From Cryptomeria japonica (taxonomy: Eukaryota > Streptophyta > Pinopsida > Cupressales > Cupressaceae), in the NCBI RefSeq assembly GCF_030272615.1, contig NC_081411.1, positions 207,792,244 through 207,856,243 of the forward strand: a stretch of 64,000 nt of DNA. The letters are read 5' to 3'. The notes under the pieces were generated by a model. It had not been told where the DNA came from and did not search any database. It saw only the letters and a program-made list of their open reading frames with translations. The translations under genes were made by a program, and so were the position numbers. Positions 12,449 through 24,239 of this stretch are shown here, piece after piece. Every line of letters starts with the position of its first letter. Position 1 is the first letter of the stretch.

Positions 12449-12893
12449 GATAATAATAAAGGAAATGCATTTATTTTTGCGTTCAACACAGAAAAATATT
12501 GCATTTAAAAATTATATAATTTGATAATAATAAAGGAAATTTTTTTTTTCTTTGAAAACAACAAAACTTGCATTTAAAAATTATAAAATCTAATTTATAA
12601 TTTTTATTATTATTATTTTTTATTTTATATTATATTTTGATTAGGGATTTTTTGCATTTAAAACATAAAATTTAATAATAACTAAAGAAATGCATTTTTT
12701 TATTTAAACACAAAAAAATATATTACATTTAAAAATTATATAATCTAGTAATAATAAAAGAAATCAAATGATTTTTTCTTCTTAAATAAGGGGAAAAAAT
12801 TGCATTTTAAATTTATTAAACATAATTTATAAGTTTTTTTTTTTTAAATTATTATTTTTTATTTTATATTGTATTTTGATTAGTAATTTTTTA
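12449..12893. repeat. AT-rich tandem duplication, two units of about 222 bp
   Basis: Unit 1 (about 12449-12671) and unit 2 (about 12672-12893) follow the same order. Each has TAATAATAAA-GAAATGCATTT, then an ACACA-A-A run, CATTTAAAAATTATATAAT, an AATAATAAA-GAAAT repeat, a CATTT-AAATT-ATAAAA run and TTTTATTTTATATT-TATTTTGATTAG. The units differ by many substitutions and small indels, so the duplication is old. It lies just outside LINE-B. Confidence 0.6.
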
Positions 12894-13177
12894 AAATATG
12901 ATAATATTTTAAGACCAATTTTAAAGAAAAATTTAAATTTAAATAATATAGATAATGGTTTTTTTAATTGACAAATTTGTTGACGTGGAAAATTCATGTC
13001 AACTTAAATGGCTTTTATTTTTATTGACAAAGGTTTTTACATCCGTTTGTGTGTAATACGCCTCTCGACGTAATTAAAAAACATATTATCACCTATAAAA
13101 AAACAAAAAGGAAGGAAAAAGTCTATAAATATTTTCAATTTAAATTTAAAGGTTAATATTTTGTTCAAAAGGTTTGA
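12894..13177. other. AT-rich spacer before LINE-A
   Basis: This is short AT-rich sequence without coding features, between the tandem duplication and the target duplication of LINE-A. It appears to be the pre-insertion DNA into which LINE-A landed. Confidence 0.5.
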
Positions 13178-13195
13178 GTCAAGAAAAAAAAATTT
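13178..13195 (-). repeat. Target-site duplication of LINE-A, 3' side
   Basis: The 18-base sequence GTCAAGAAAAAAAAATTT is repeated with one substitution at 45895-45912. The match lies immediately next to the first LINE-A base at the far end, which marks both ends of the insertion despite 26 kb of later insertions between them. Confidence 0.75.
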
Positions 13196-14515
13196 ATTTT
13201 TTTAAATTAATAAGTACTATCCAAGGGGGATAGCTCCCTTAGATTCCAAATTACACTATCAATTTTGTAACTATAGACTGAATCTAGACCCTAACAAGAA
13301 GAAAAACATAAGACCATCAGAGTAAACTAGTTCCCTAAATATCGAAGAATCACAACCATATTCTCCCCAATCTCAATCACATGGACAACAGCGACCACAG
13401 AGAACCAATTGTCATCCGAGTTTAACAACTTGCGAAAAGGATCCATATTACTATTCATGACCCCAACTCTAAACACTTTCTAGGCCTCTATGATAAAGTT
13501 CTTCTTCCTCTCCAATGCAGTGTTTTCTTGCGTGATCTCCTCATCCTTAGAATCGAAGTCAACCTCCACATCAGAGGGAATGTAATGAGCGTAGTTGAAA
13601 TAACTGCCAAAAATTCGTGTCCACCTGTTCGAATCCAACTCCAAAACAACATTAGCTATGGCAAGACTATCAACCGCTCGAACAAAGTCGTCTATCTTCT
13701 GAATGCAAACTTTTTTGGAATCTAGGATATCGACCATAGGTCAAATTATAGTTGCATAAACAAACCCATTGCACACAATGACGAACTCCACCCAAAGTGC
13801 CATTATCCACACACCACATGCCACACAACATCCCAGACCCTTTCACTCATATGAAATAGTCGGCGACATTGCTCTTGGATTGACTCATCTCTACACATGC
13901 AACTAAGTCTGAAATAGTGCACCATCCTTGTAGATCGACTTCACACCACTTCTGTGAAACCTTCCATCGATCTGTTGATTTATAGAAAGTTCATTCCCTT
14001 TCTAGACAAGTCTAGAATCTACCATGTTACTGCCATCATACCATACCCAACCTGTCGTAGAATAGCAAGATTCCCTAAATCAATATCGTCCCAAAATCTC
14101 ATCATGCGATCCTTGCTTCTATTTCCGAACCAAATAACCAAAAGTCTACCCAGTGCATACCCATTTGATTCATCCAATATTCCATCAGATCAAGCTAATA
14201 AGTCATGCATTCTAATATCCCAAACTTGGATCACCAATTTTGAAACCTGTAAGGTTGCCATTACGTCTTTTCTTTTATCTTAGTTTCATTTATGAAGCGT
14301 GACTAGTACTATACTTTTGCAAGAACTCAGATCCCTTTATAGAGTTGTCATCATCCTGGAGTGATAGACTACCATTGTTGAGAGTTGTATGTCAACCACC
14401 CATGTGATCTCCAGGACACATAGAGATACACTTCACAGATTGTCTATCTGATACCTGATTTATTTATTTGATCAAAGTTTGTGAGATCGTCCTTCAATAT
14501 TTGAATTAGATCTCC
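13196..14515 (-). pseudogene. LINE-A 3' region
   Basis: This is sequence downstream of the RNase H domain on the minus strand. Residual open pieces remain, for example one at 13480-13737 beginning MVDILDSKKV and holding an acidic DVEVDFDSKDEE stretch. Another begins MATLQVSKLV near 14260. Plant L1 elements often carry a coding tail after RNase H, so this may be decayed ORF2 C-terminus plus 3' UTR. It ends in AT-rich sequence at the target duplication rather than in a clean poly(A). Confidence 0.5.
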
Positions 14516-17500
14516 TCACCAATTATCAATCAAGATTTGTTCCTCCCAAACCAAAATTCGCCATATGAGCTGCAGCTTGGTTTCTCGAAATACATGTTCT
14601 ATTCTAAAATTTAGGATTCGATTGAGGTACACCATGATGTTGCCCAAAATTCGGCGTAGTTTCCAATTGGGCATTGATTCATTCTTGATGGCATTAATTA
14701 TAATCTGAGAGTCCCCTTCCATAGCAGTGCCTCAATTCCCTTCTCCGCACAATGTTTAAGGCCTCTCGCTAGAGCCACAACCTCAACTTCATTTTTGGTA
14801 GCTATTCTTAGGTTTCTTGATATACTAAACATTACTTTCCCTATGCCATCCTTGGTAATACAACCATATCCAACATCTCCAAGGTTGCCTTTAGCAGCCC
14901 CGTCGAAATTGAGTTTGATCCAACCAGTTTCAAGGGGTTCCCATCTAGCATGTGAGTGTTTGACATGTTTAGAAACAACATAGATAGTGTGAGGAGTCAA
15001 AGTCCTTTATTCTACCTGAATTTTTTTATCCCACTCTGATATGAACTCAATTTTCCTACAATATGCTTTGGTGTTGGCAACTTCATTGATACCCATTTTT
15101 ATTTTCTCAATGACCTTCTCAATTGTGAGTTCTTTGTCTTCAAAAATTCTTCGATTACATTCTTTCCAAATCTGCCATAATAACATAGATGGAAAGATTA
15201 TCCGTAACGCCCCCCATAAGGATTTTCGGTTCGGTATCGGCCATCTTCTAATCCAATTTTTTAGATTTTCTTCTAAAGCATAGACCCAACCCAAGCTTTG
15301 GCATAACCAGTTCTAGCACCCCCTTGCAAAGGGCTAATCAAATAGTAGGTGGTTTGTGGATTCCTCATTTTGTTTGCATAAAACACACATGTTCGGCCCA
15401 TTAATTCCATAGAGATTCAAACGTTTGCCTATGAGATTCCTTCAATGAAGAACCATCCATAAAAAAGTGTCAGCCCTGGGGGCCACCATTTTGTCCCAAC
15501 ATAGAGTTGTGGGCCAATCACACATTTCCCATTCCAGCCTCTATATTTGATATCCTAGTCTGACCATGTATTCACCAGATTGTGCAACACACTAGAAGAC
15601 TTCATCTTCCATGCTCCTAATTGCAATCCTTTTGCTCTACAATATATCTTTTAGCTTTCTTTGATCATCAAACATCAAGTTGTCCACCCGAATCTGATTC
15701 CATTCATACGTACCATTGCCTGTATAAGATTCCCTGACATAGTCATTGACGTGTTCCCCGTATAAAGATTTAGCCTCTATTATCCAATCTTGTCAGTCGA
15801 ATAGTTTGCATATACTCTCATGGTTGTAAGAATTTCGTTATGATTGTTATCATCCAAATATTTCCTACATGATCGTGCACCATAACTTTTTAGGAGATCC
15901 GTACATTTTCCAAATTATTTTTTCACCCATTGCAAGATTCTGCATTTTCATCCTTCTAAGGCTATCCCCACCCTCCTTTTTTGTCCTGTATGCAATATCC
16001 CAACTGAGAAGCAAAATTTTCTTTATCTGCTTAACACCTTCCCATAAGAATTTCTTAATGAAACTTTCCAATGCCTGCAGTGCTCTAGAAGACAATTTGA
16101 AAACTGACATTGCATAAATAGGCATGGCATGGCTGCTAGTACTAATTTTATTAATCGGATTCTTCCAGGGAGAGCCAACCATTTATGCTTCCAAGCCTCA
16201 GATTTTTGCCAACATTTTGAAATTAGCTCTTCCCATAGTTCGGTCTTAGTAGAGCTAGTAAACAATGGCACCCCCAAGCACTTTGCCAATAGAGGTTTGA
16301 TTGGCCATCCAAGTAATTGGAAAATTTTAGATTGAATGTTCTTCTTGGTATTGAAGAAGAAGATCTTGATTTTCTTTTCGTTAATTCATCGACCAACAAC
16401 ACTAGCATATAGCTCCAAATAGTCCTTAATAATCTTTGCCTCCCTCAAAGTAGCTTCTTCAAACAAGGTCGTGTCATTCATGAATGAGATACCGATTTTA
16501 ACTCCCTTTGAACTGTGACTCCTTTCGAGATATCTACCTTCCAAAGTTTAGTGATGTGCCAACTAAGTGCCTCGGCCATAATGACAAACAAGAACAGGGA
16601 TATCGAATCACCTTGTCTCAACTTGTTCTTGCTCTCAAAAAATTCATACAATGATCCATTAATCACCACAGAGTAATGAGGGGAGATGATACACATATTA
16701 ATAAATCTAATCCAATTTTGATCAAACCCCATTTTACTCAGCACTGCAATCAGGAATTCCCACTGCACCTTATCATATGCTTTGGAAATGTCGAGTTTGA
16801 TAACCATTACTTTTTTCCTTTAAAAAACAATGGAGTGCATTGTCTACGCAGTGAATGTGATGCTATCAATTATCTCACATCCAGGTGTGAATCCATTTTG
16901 TTCAATGGAGTTGAGTTTTGGTAGTACCTTCTTTAATCTGGGTGCTAATGCCTTAGTAATTATCTTATACATAGTGTTGCATAAAGAAATTGGGTGGAAG
17001 TCATCAAGAGAGTAGGGGTTGGCCTTCTTTGCGATAACCACAAGCATTGTATTATTGATCTCTTTGACAAATTTACCTTTCACTCTAACCTAATCAACTA
17101 ATTTCCACAGATCAGATTTTATGAAATCCTAGCAATTATGGTAGAACCTTGCAGGAAGACCATTCGGCCTCAAGGCTTTGTTAGGATAAAGTCCAAAAAC
17201 CACTTCTTGAACTTTAGCTTCTGAAAAGGCTTCCAATAGCATCTCATTTTCCTCATCTAAAAATAATTTAGGAATGGCCTCTAGCAGCTTATCTACATAC
17301 TGCTCCTCACTCAATCCATCAACATTTAGGATCTTCTTGAAGTAGGCAATTGTCACCAATCCAATACCATCTATGTCCCTATACCAAGCACCATCCTCTG
17401 AGATGATTTCATTGATTTCATTTTGCGCCCTCTTGGCCTTAACCGAAGCTCGAAAGAACTTCATTTTCTTATCACCCTCCTTTATCCACATCTCTCTGGC

Positions 17501-18372
17501 TTTGTCTTTCTAGTAGATTTCTTCCCTAATTAAAATCTTTAATAGCATGGAATTCAACTCCTTTCACAAATATAATCATTTTGATTCATACCCTTGACTA
17601 GAACTTTCAAATTTAGAGCCTCTAACTCAGCCTTGATTCTTTCTTTCTTAGAAAAAATATTTTTTAAAACCTCCCTATTCCAAATTCTAAGTTGATTTTT
17701 AATGTAAGCAATCTATTTTTTGAAATAGAAACTTGGCATACGTCTAATATGATTGCATTGGCTCCAGCATTTTTTAAAATTTTCTCTAATTGATGCATCT
17801 CTCCACCACATGTTTTAAAATTTGAAATAGACGATGTCCCCCTAAATCTCCGAGCCAATTTCCAATTGTACTGGGAAATGGTCTAAGACATTGTATGAGA
17901 TTTTTTAGTTGAAACTTGTATATCTTCCTTCAACCAATATGAATTGATAAAAAATCTGTCCAAGAGTTCAACAATGTTGGAGAAACCTATCTGTCTATTT
18001 GTCCAAGTGAACCATCCTTCCGATGGCTTGCAGTCAAACATATCTAGCTTTTGTACAAAGTTCCTGAATTCCAACATATCTTTCGTGACTTTCTTTGATC
18101 CACCACTCTTTTCTGTAATATCTAAAATTGCATTAAAATCCCCACCGATTATGAGTTTCTTGTTATCACCAGTAGACACCAATTGGTATATTTCCTCCAA
18201 TAGAAGCATTTTCTCCTAGGATTGCATAGCACCATATATACTCCATAGTTTGAGCTCTAATTGCTTTATTCTACTACGTACATGGAAAGATAACCAATTT
18301 TTACCCCCAGTGAACATTCTTAAATCTATTGTGGATGGTTTCCAAAGAATACCCAATCCCCCATCCTGTCAT
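14516..18372 (-). pseudogene. LINE-A ORF2: endonuclease end, RT, zf-RVT-like region, RNase H
   Basis: On the minus strand: endonuclease segment GGLGILWKP and IIGGDFNAILD; linker; RT with PNKALRPNG (usual KAPGPDG), FHPISLCNTMYKIITK, motif A KLDISKAYDKVQWEF, and KLRQGDSISLFLF; and motif C as SFMNDTTLF (the usual FADD has become FMND, losing one catalytic Asp). After that come thumb-like GVPLFTSSTKTELW and a zf-RVT-like region. RNase H follows with LNFDGAAKGNLG, NEVEVVALARGLK and GDSQIIINAI. At least a dozen stops and several frameshifts break the frame (for example near 17130, 16840 and 16300). Two copies of the thumb region appear in overlapping frames because of a slip near 16200. Confidence 0.85.
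18368..18372. repeat. 5-bp target duplication of element 3 (GTCAT), left
   Basis: GTCAT directly precedes the left LTR and is repeated at 34369-34373 after the right LTR. Both lie inside LINE-A endonuclease coding sequence. Confidence 0.8.
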
Positions 18373-19508
18373 TGATGAATACTAAGAGGGGGGGGTGAAT
18401 TAGTATACCAAAAATCTCCGCACTTAAACACTTTGCAAGACTAATAGTAAACTGGTAAAACAGTTTAGCAGACAAACCGGTTAACACACATGCAAACCAA
18501 ATAGCTAATAATGCATTCACCCACATAAGCAAAAACACCATAACACAAGAGATTTTGATGTGGAAACCCAAATGGGAAAAACCATGGTGAGATGGAACTC
18601 ACAAGTAACTATCTACAGAATAGGAACCAGGCCCATTAAGGTCTTACAATGTTCTTTACCATAACAAATCCTGTTAGGAATCTCAATCTCTGTTAGGAGA
18701 TAAGTCCTATTAAAGACTACCTTGCTAGAGGATTTTAGATCCATAGATGTGAACCACCTTGTTAGAGGATTTACAAAAGGCTTTTGGGCCTACCCGGTTA
18801 AGGGCTACAGACTTGTCAAAGATGTGAGTAATCAACAAGTGTTTGATCTAGCTAGTAGCACAGACTGCTTGGTTAGATCCTTGATAGCTCGTTCCTAATG
18901 CACTCCAACATTACTTCAATATTCTACACATTCATATTCTCTCCAACTCCTCAAACACCTTAAACCCTAGCAACAACATAAACTTTTGCTATATCCACAT
19001 CAACAACCTAAAACCATAGACATGATGTCCTTATAAAGGAATCTGATTTCATGTCAGTCTAATAGGATTACATAACAATTTCCTAGGTTCAATGAACGTG
19101 GACATACTTGGTACCACGACACAAAAAGAAGCATTTAGGTGTCAGCACCGTCAAACAATCGGTGGATGGTAACTCATCACAAAATGTCGGTTGGTAACTC
19201 ATCACAAAGTATTACTGGTTCATACAAAATGTCGGTTGCCGGTTTGACAAAAAATGAAGACTGGTAAAAAAGTGTTATGCCACTTTAATCCCTCGTACCA
19301 CTTGGGGTCTACGAACCGCTTGAGGTCAACATGTCACTTCAGACCAGGAAACACATTCTGCAAAACATCAATAGTCTAAAGACTATAATACAACATACCG
19401 GTTGGAACAAATATTGGTTGTGCTCTAACTCCTACATATAAAGGGGATCTCAATGCAAGTGTGTGTCCATCAATGACAATCACAACATAAACATCAAAAA
19501 TGCCAACA
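18373..19508 (-). repeat. Element 3 3' LTR
   Basis: A 1136-bp sequence from TGATGAATAC to AATGCCAACA is repeated at 33230-34368. Read on the minus strand it starts TGTTGGCATT and ends GTATTCATCA, the usual TG...CA. Directly inside it (19509-19525) is ATCTCCCCCTTTGGCAT, whose complement is a polypurine tract (AAAGGGGGAGAT), so this is the 3' LTR of a minus-strand element. Differences from the other LTR are sparse, so the element is younger than its LINE host. Confidence 0.85.
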
Positions 19509-19800
19509 ATCTCCCCCTTTGGCATTGATGGCAACACTTAGGAAAATAAAATTTTGACATCTAAGTGTTTTACAACAAAATCATGCCATTAGCAAAATTG
19601 CTCCCCCTAAGCATATACACTATCCCTTTGGCAATACAATGTATAACAATTTTGCATAAAGAGCATAAACATTGAGATATTCAGAGCATATATCAAAATT
19701 TTGATTACCAGATACTTCTCCCAAATAGAATTCTTCTCCCCCTTTGCCAACAATGACAAAGTACAACCCTGTTTCCATTTGATATTAAAATAATAAAGGT

Positions 19801-22800
19801 TTATGACAATAAGGAATAATACTTGTCAAAAATAGATTTAAAGTCCTGCAAGAATTGTTTCATCGACAAAGACCAAGACTCAAGTAGGGAGGTGGCTACT
19901 TCTTTTTCTGTATGCATCTGGGAGACCTGTTCTTCCATGGCATCAATTGTGCTCATCTCTTGTGTAACGGTCAAGGCATCTAGGTTCAGATAGCACTTAT
20001 GAAGAATTTGCAATCGTGGGAGTAGAACCAGTTGTAGCTCCTATAAATCTCTAGACTGGGTGCTGATCTCTTGCTCCATTTTTTTTGACTAGATGTGAAA
20101 TCGGTGAACGGTTTGCCCATAAGTTGTAAAGGAATCATAAGGTGGCTTGAATGTGCTCATGTAGGACTGCAAGTCCATTTGAAGCTTTTGCTTCTAAGCT
20201 AGTACATCATCATAGAACAGATGGGGTTGGCAGATCTTGCTAAGTAGCAGATTTCCCTCATATAGAGCATCCCTTATATCCTTTTGTTCTTTCTTCAGTT
20301 CAGACCGAAGCTCATTCAACTTCTTCACCAGAGCTACATTGAGAGCTTTTTGATGCTCCTTCTTGACATTTGCCTCTGCTGGCTCTTCTAGGCTCTGCAC
20401 CTGATCATCCACTACTATGCATAGGAGCTTAAGTTTTGCTAGTGATGAATCGGTGTTGGGAAGATTTGTACTAGGTATCAAATTGGTAAGAGTTTCCACG
20501 GCCGCTTGAATTACATCCTGCTCCTTCTTCCTTCAAATAATTTCAAGGCGCTCTTGAGAAACCCTGATGCTCTGCATTAGCTCCGTTTCACTTGCAGACT
20601 AGAGATCGATAGGACTGCTGAGATCAGTTGGTTTGGCTTCACTCCCAGTTGCCTTTGGAGTCTCCATCTAGGTGCTCTTCTCTGCTTCTCCTGCCTTGTC
20701 CTCTTTCGCATTCTTCTTCCCCGCTTCTCTCCTCTTCTCCGCTTCCTTATCCTCCTCTGCTTTTTTCTTCTCTGCTTCTTTCCTTTTCTCCTCTTCTTTG
20801 TCCTCCTCTTCCTTCTTCCTTTTCTCTACTTCTCTCCTCTTCTCTTCTTTTTCTTCCTCTTCCTTCTTCTTCTTCTCTGCTTCCTTCTTCTTCTCTTCTT
20901 CATCCTTTTTCCTCTTCTCGGCCTCTTCCTTTGCCGCTTCCTGTCTGTCCTTGGCTTGCTTATCAACCTATTCAACCTGTTGCTCCTGTCCTGTTGTCTC
21001 AGATGATGTTTCCTGAGTAACATCTTCTACGTCCAAGGCATTGACATCAATAGTGTCGACCAGTTCATCAACTGGGTTTCCTTCATCATCAAATTCTTCA
21101 TCCAGTTTTGTTATAGCCAGTTCTTTCTCAGCTTGTCGGTTGGCTTCAGCTACTCGATGCATCTTCAAAGCTTGTAGAGCATGAGTGTGTGTATCCTTGA
21201 GCACTTCCTTATCCTTCCCTTTTAGTAACAGGAGTCTTCTTCTTCTCATGAAGAAAAGACCTTTGTATTTGTTCAATACATCGAACAGTTCCGAATTTGA
21301 TATATCAGGAAAATGTTCAGCAAAAACTTTTTCTCTCATTTCCTGTTCCTGCTCTATGGCAATGCACCATTTATTGTCTAAGGACTTATACAAAGAATCC
21401 AATATTTCAGATCTAATTTCTAAAGGTGACCAGTCATTAGCACATAAATACTGAATTATTTCCTGTTCAACCTCTTCCTTTTCATCATCATTAAAGTCAT
21501 CAAAATACTCAACTAAATCATGAAGCAATTTTCTCCTAATATTATTTATTGTTCTTTGACAATGTGTCAAAGGTTTATAGGAGGAGATATCAATATTTAC
21601 CGGTGTAGATGATGTCAATTCATTCTTTGTCTTCTTTCTTGTCTGTCTTGCCTTCTTGGGCTGCTCCTCAAACACAGTTTCCTCTAAGTCTGGTGTAGCG
21701 CTCTTTGTCTTCCTTTTCCTCTCGAAGACTTTAGTCGGTGCTGCTTTTGGTTTCTTCTTGGTCAGTGACCGTTTGGTCACTTTTGGACTTGCTGTTGTAA
21801 CTGGTGTTGATGTTGCAGGCACTACCTTTGCCTTCTTCACTGCAGGTTCTTTTCCTTTCTTTGCAGTGGGTTCCTCGACTGGTGTAACTCTTTCCAGATA
21901 GGTTCCGATCCTCTTTGCCTTAGGATCAAGTGGTGAGGCAATAAGGGTAGAGGCATACCCTTCCAGCATATCATTCATCACCTCATAGCCCATTGGCTCC
22001 ACTTCTTCCATTCTAGGCTCAATAGCCTCCATTATGCATTGAACCACCTTGATGGTGAAACAGATATCATCCTCATATTTCTTGATGATGTCACCAGATA
22101 TTCTCATTCTTTGGCTCATTTTCCGTCTGAGCTCATCAAAATACTTGATCAGAACATCCGGGTAACCGGTTCCAATTGCTTGAATGCTTTCCTTAATTTG
22201 CTTAGTCACCAGTTGGTCAACAGACCACTGGACATCTCCTACTCCTGGAAAGTAGCCTTGGAAATAGAAGAAGAACCCAACCAGTAGTTGCCCAAACTTG
22301 AACCTTAGTGCATTATCCTGTTTGATCAACTTCAGATTCAATAGGAGTTGTCTCTACATACCGGTGCACAGATCAAATGATGCATCCTCCATTATCATCC
22401 GGTAAGCGACATTTACCGCTGTAGCAGATATAGAGTTAATTCTGCTGGCAGATAATGTCCGGTAGCCTATCACCATGCAGGCGTACTTAACCAAATCATC
22501 CTTGATAGAATTGACTGTCATGCCTTGTGAGTCACTCACTAAACTGGTGAGCTTGGACATTTCAGTTTTGCTTACCGTCCTTAGGGCTGGCACTTCCCCT
22601 GTGTTGTAGAATCTGGTGACTGCATGAATTGCTTATGGTGTGATATCACGTGTTCTCTCCAGGTACATATTGTCACCATGGACTCTACTCAGAATGATCC
22701 TTATATGATCCTCTGTGAAATCCTCCAGGAAGTAAACAACATTGTGGAGCTTCTTCTTCTCCAAAATATCATACTCCAGTTTGATCTTCTTATCCTTTCC

Positions 22801-22976
22801 ACAAAATAAACCTAATTGGGAGTGGATGGCTAGAGACCCTAGGTCTTCAATCTTGCAATCTATGTAGTCATAAATTCCCTCTTCTACTATCACACCAACC
22901 AGGACTTGTGATAGGGCATTATACTTAGACTTTCGTTGAATAAAACTTGCAGACTGGTATGAGATGCAGAAGCCAT
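19801..22976 (-). pseudogene. Element 3 long extra ORF of unknown function
   Basis: The frame starts at MASASHTSLQ (22976-22974), changes frame once near 22900, then stays in one frame to 19801, about 1,058 codons, with about nine in-frame stops and no further frameshift. The N-terminal 330 residues look globular (FYNTGEVPALRTVSK, FKFGQLLVGFFFYFQG, VTKQIKESIQAIG). Next comes a Lys/Thr/Pro-rich hinge (about 21650-21880), a second folded region with LTHCQRTINNIRRKLL and a DDFNDDEKEEVEQE acidic patch, and then an E/K-rich charged helix of about 95 residues (20690-20965). The C-terminus is coiled-coil-like. It has no enzyme motif that I recognise. It lies between gag and the 3' LTR, where some plant Copia elements carry an env-like or extra ORF. 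A function cannot be assigned. Confidence 0.6.
20690..20965 (-). other. E/K-rich charged helix segment in the extra ORF
   Basis: On the minus strand the frame reads almost only Glu, Lys, Arg and Ala in i/i+4 patterns (EEKKKEAEKK, KEEEDKEEEK, EDKEAEKRRE), typical of a stable single alpha-helix or long coiled coil. At DNA level the plus strand is a pure CT-rich tract of TCTTCTCTTC type. A stop codon just before it (20968) and one near 20665 separate it from its neighbours in the present copy. Confidence 0.6.
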
Positions 22977-23424
22977 GATAGAAATTTTAAGAACTTGAGA
23001 AATACCTTTTAAAACACACGAATTTAGGGCTTGTAGATTCTCCTTTACTTCACACTTCGTCGATTGATGAATCACCGCTTTGTGTTCTCCACTTGACCGT
23101 TTGTAGTTTGAATTTGAATCTCCTTCACGGTTTCTCAATTTCTTAGTCTCAGCTCAAATCACCTTTTTGTCGCTCTGCTCTTTGAAAAAAATTTCTTCAC
23201 TCGAAAACTGATAGTGAGAAATGATTTGAAAAATCCTTTTAAGCATATTTCTTACCTACCACAATTAATGCCCCTCCATTAGGGCGTAAACCCTAATTTT
23301 CCTTTTTACCATTTTCGGTCTTCTGCCAAATGACAGGTATCACATACTAGTTAAGGTCTTTTACCGATGTAAACTAGGGGTTCGAAACATTTCACCGTTT
23401 TCTCCCCCTAAGCTTTTTTGAAGC
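22977..23424 (-). other. Spacer between gag and the extra ORF of element 3
   Basis: About 450 bases without a good reading frame. At its upstream end, on the minus strand, are a perfect 8-bp stem (CTAAGCTT/AAGCTTAG, 23408-23428, loop of 5) that covers the gag stop codon and then a TAGGGGGAGAAAACG purine run (complement of 23397-23410). It may mark where pol was lost, or may act as a leader for the downstream ORF. Confidence 0.45.
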
Positions 23425-24234
23425 TTAGTTTGTCAGTTCCGTGATTTCCACACTAGGTGCAGAAACTGGTTCCTCTTGTAACACCGCTGGTTTCTTCTTC
23501 CAGGTTTTGTTCATGTCCACTTGAACAGTGTCAACATCAATGTTTCCTTCCGGAGTGACCGGTATATCATCAGATATATTCTTTCCTGATCTACAGAATC
23601 TGGCAATGTGACCCGGTTTGTTGCAGTGATAGCAGACCAATCCGGGTGCTCTCCAAGGTCCATTGTTCATGTTTCCATTCTTCCTTCTACATGTTGCAGC
23701 AATGTGACCATGACCATGACAGACCATACAGTTTTCTCTCCATCCGGTTGCCGCTTGATAGCCACCACTTCTTTGCTGATGATAGAAGACATTAAACCAG
23801 TTGTGATTCCGGTTCACAAAAGGTTCAAGACTAGTTCCTTAGGTCCTCTAAGGATATCTATCAATGTTGTTCATAACTGACCTGCATAACAGTTACCATT
23901 GAATCTATAGGATCTAGGCTTATCATTTAGGAAATAAGGAAAATTGTTGTAAGCCTTACTCCTATACACATTTGCAGTATGTCCTTCTTTAAGACAATTA
24001 AAGAAAACAAGTTTAAACTTTTGCTTACCTTTATCCTTTGATGTCGGTTGTTTTTTTGATGTTCCAGCATTTGTACTAGAGGTCTCACCTTCCTCATGAC
24101 CAGAATAACCAAGTCCATTGGTATTCTTGATCGGTTTGGCAGATTCAAGCTTTTGCTCTAGCTTGATAGTACTCTTGTTGAACTTAGCAAGTATTTACTT
24201 TGACTCAAAGAGTTCTTTGGAAATAGCAGCATTT
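23425..24234 (-). pseudogene. Element 3 gag, C-terminal part with CCHC zinc knuckles
   Basis: Read leftward from the element 4 junction: AAISKELFES, a linker (KPIKNTNGLGYSGHEEG), a first degenerate knuckle FFNCLKEGHTANVY (two Cys lost), a second broken by a frameshift near 23880, then two intact CX2CX4HX4C knuckles, CMVCHGHGHIAATC and CYHCNKPGHIARFC (about 23590-23735). A short tail follows, ending ELTN-stop at 23425. Knuckle arrays like this bind genomic RNA in Copia nucleocapsids. Four knuckles is more than the usual one. The upstream coding part continues at 32751 across element 4 (ENENLLE-T-NAAISKEL). Confidence 0.75.
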
Positions 24235-24239
24235 GTTTC

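Noticed and set aside
20628-21020. Plus-strand Ser/Leu/Phe-rich frames of 114-130 codons
   Set aside because: They are the complement of the E/K-rich part of the element 3 ORF; the CT tract has few stops by composition.
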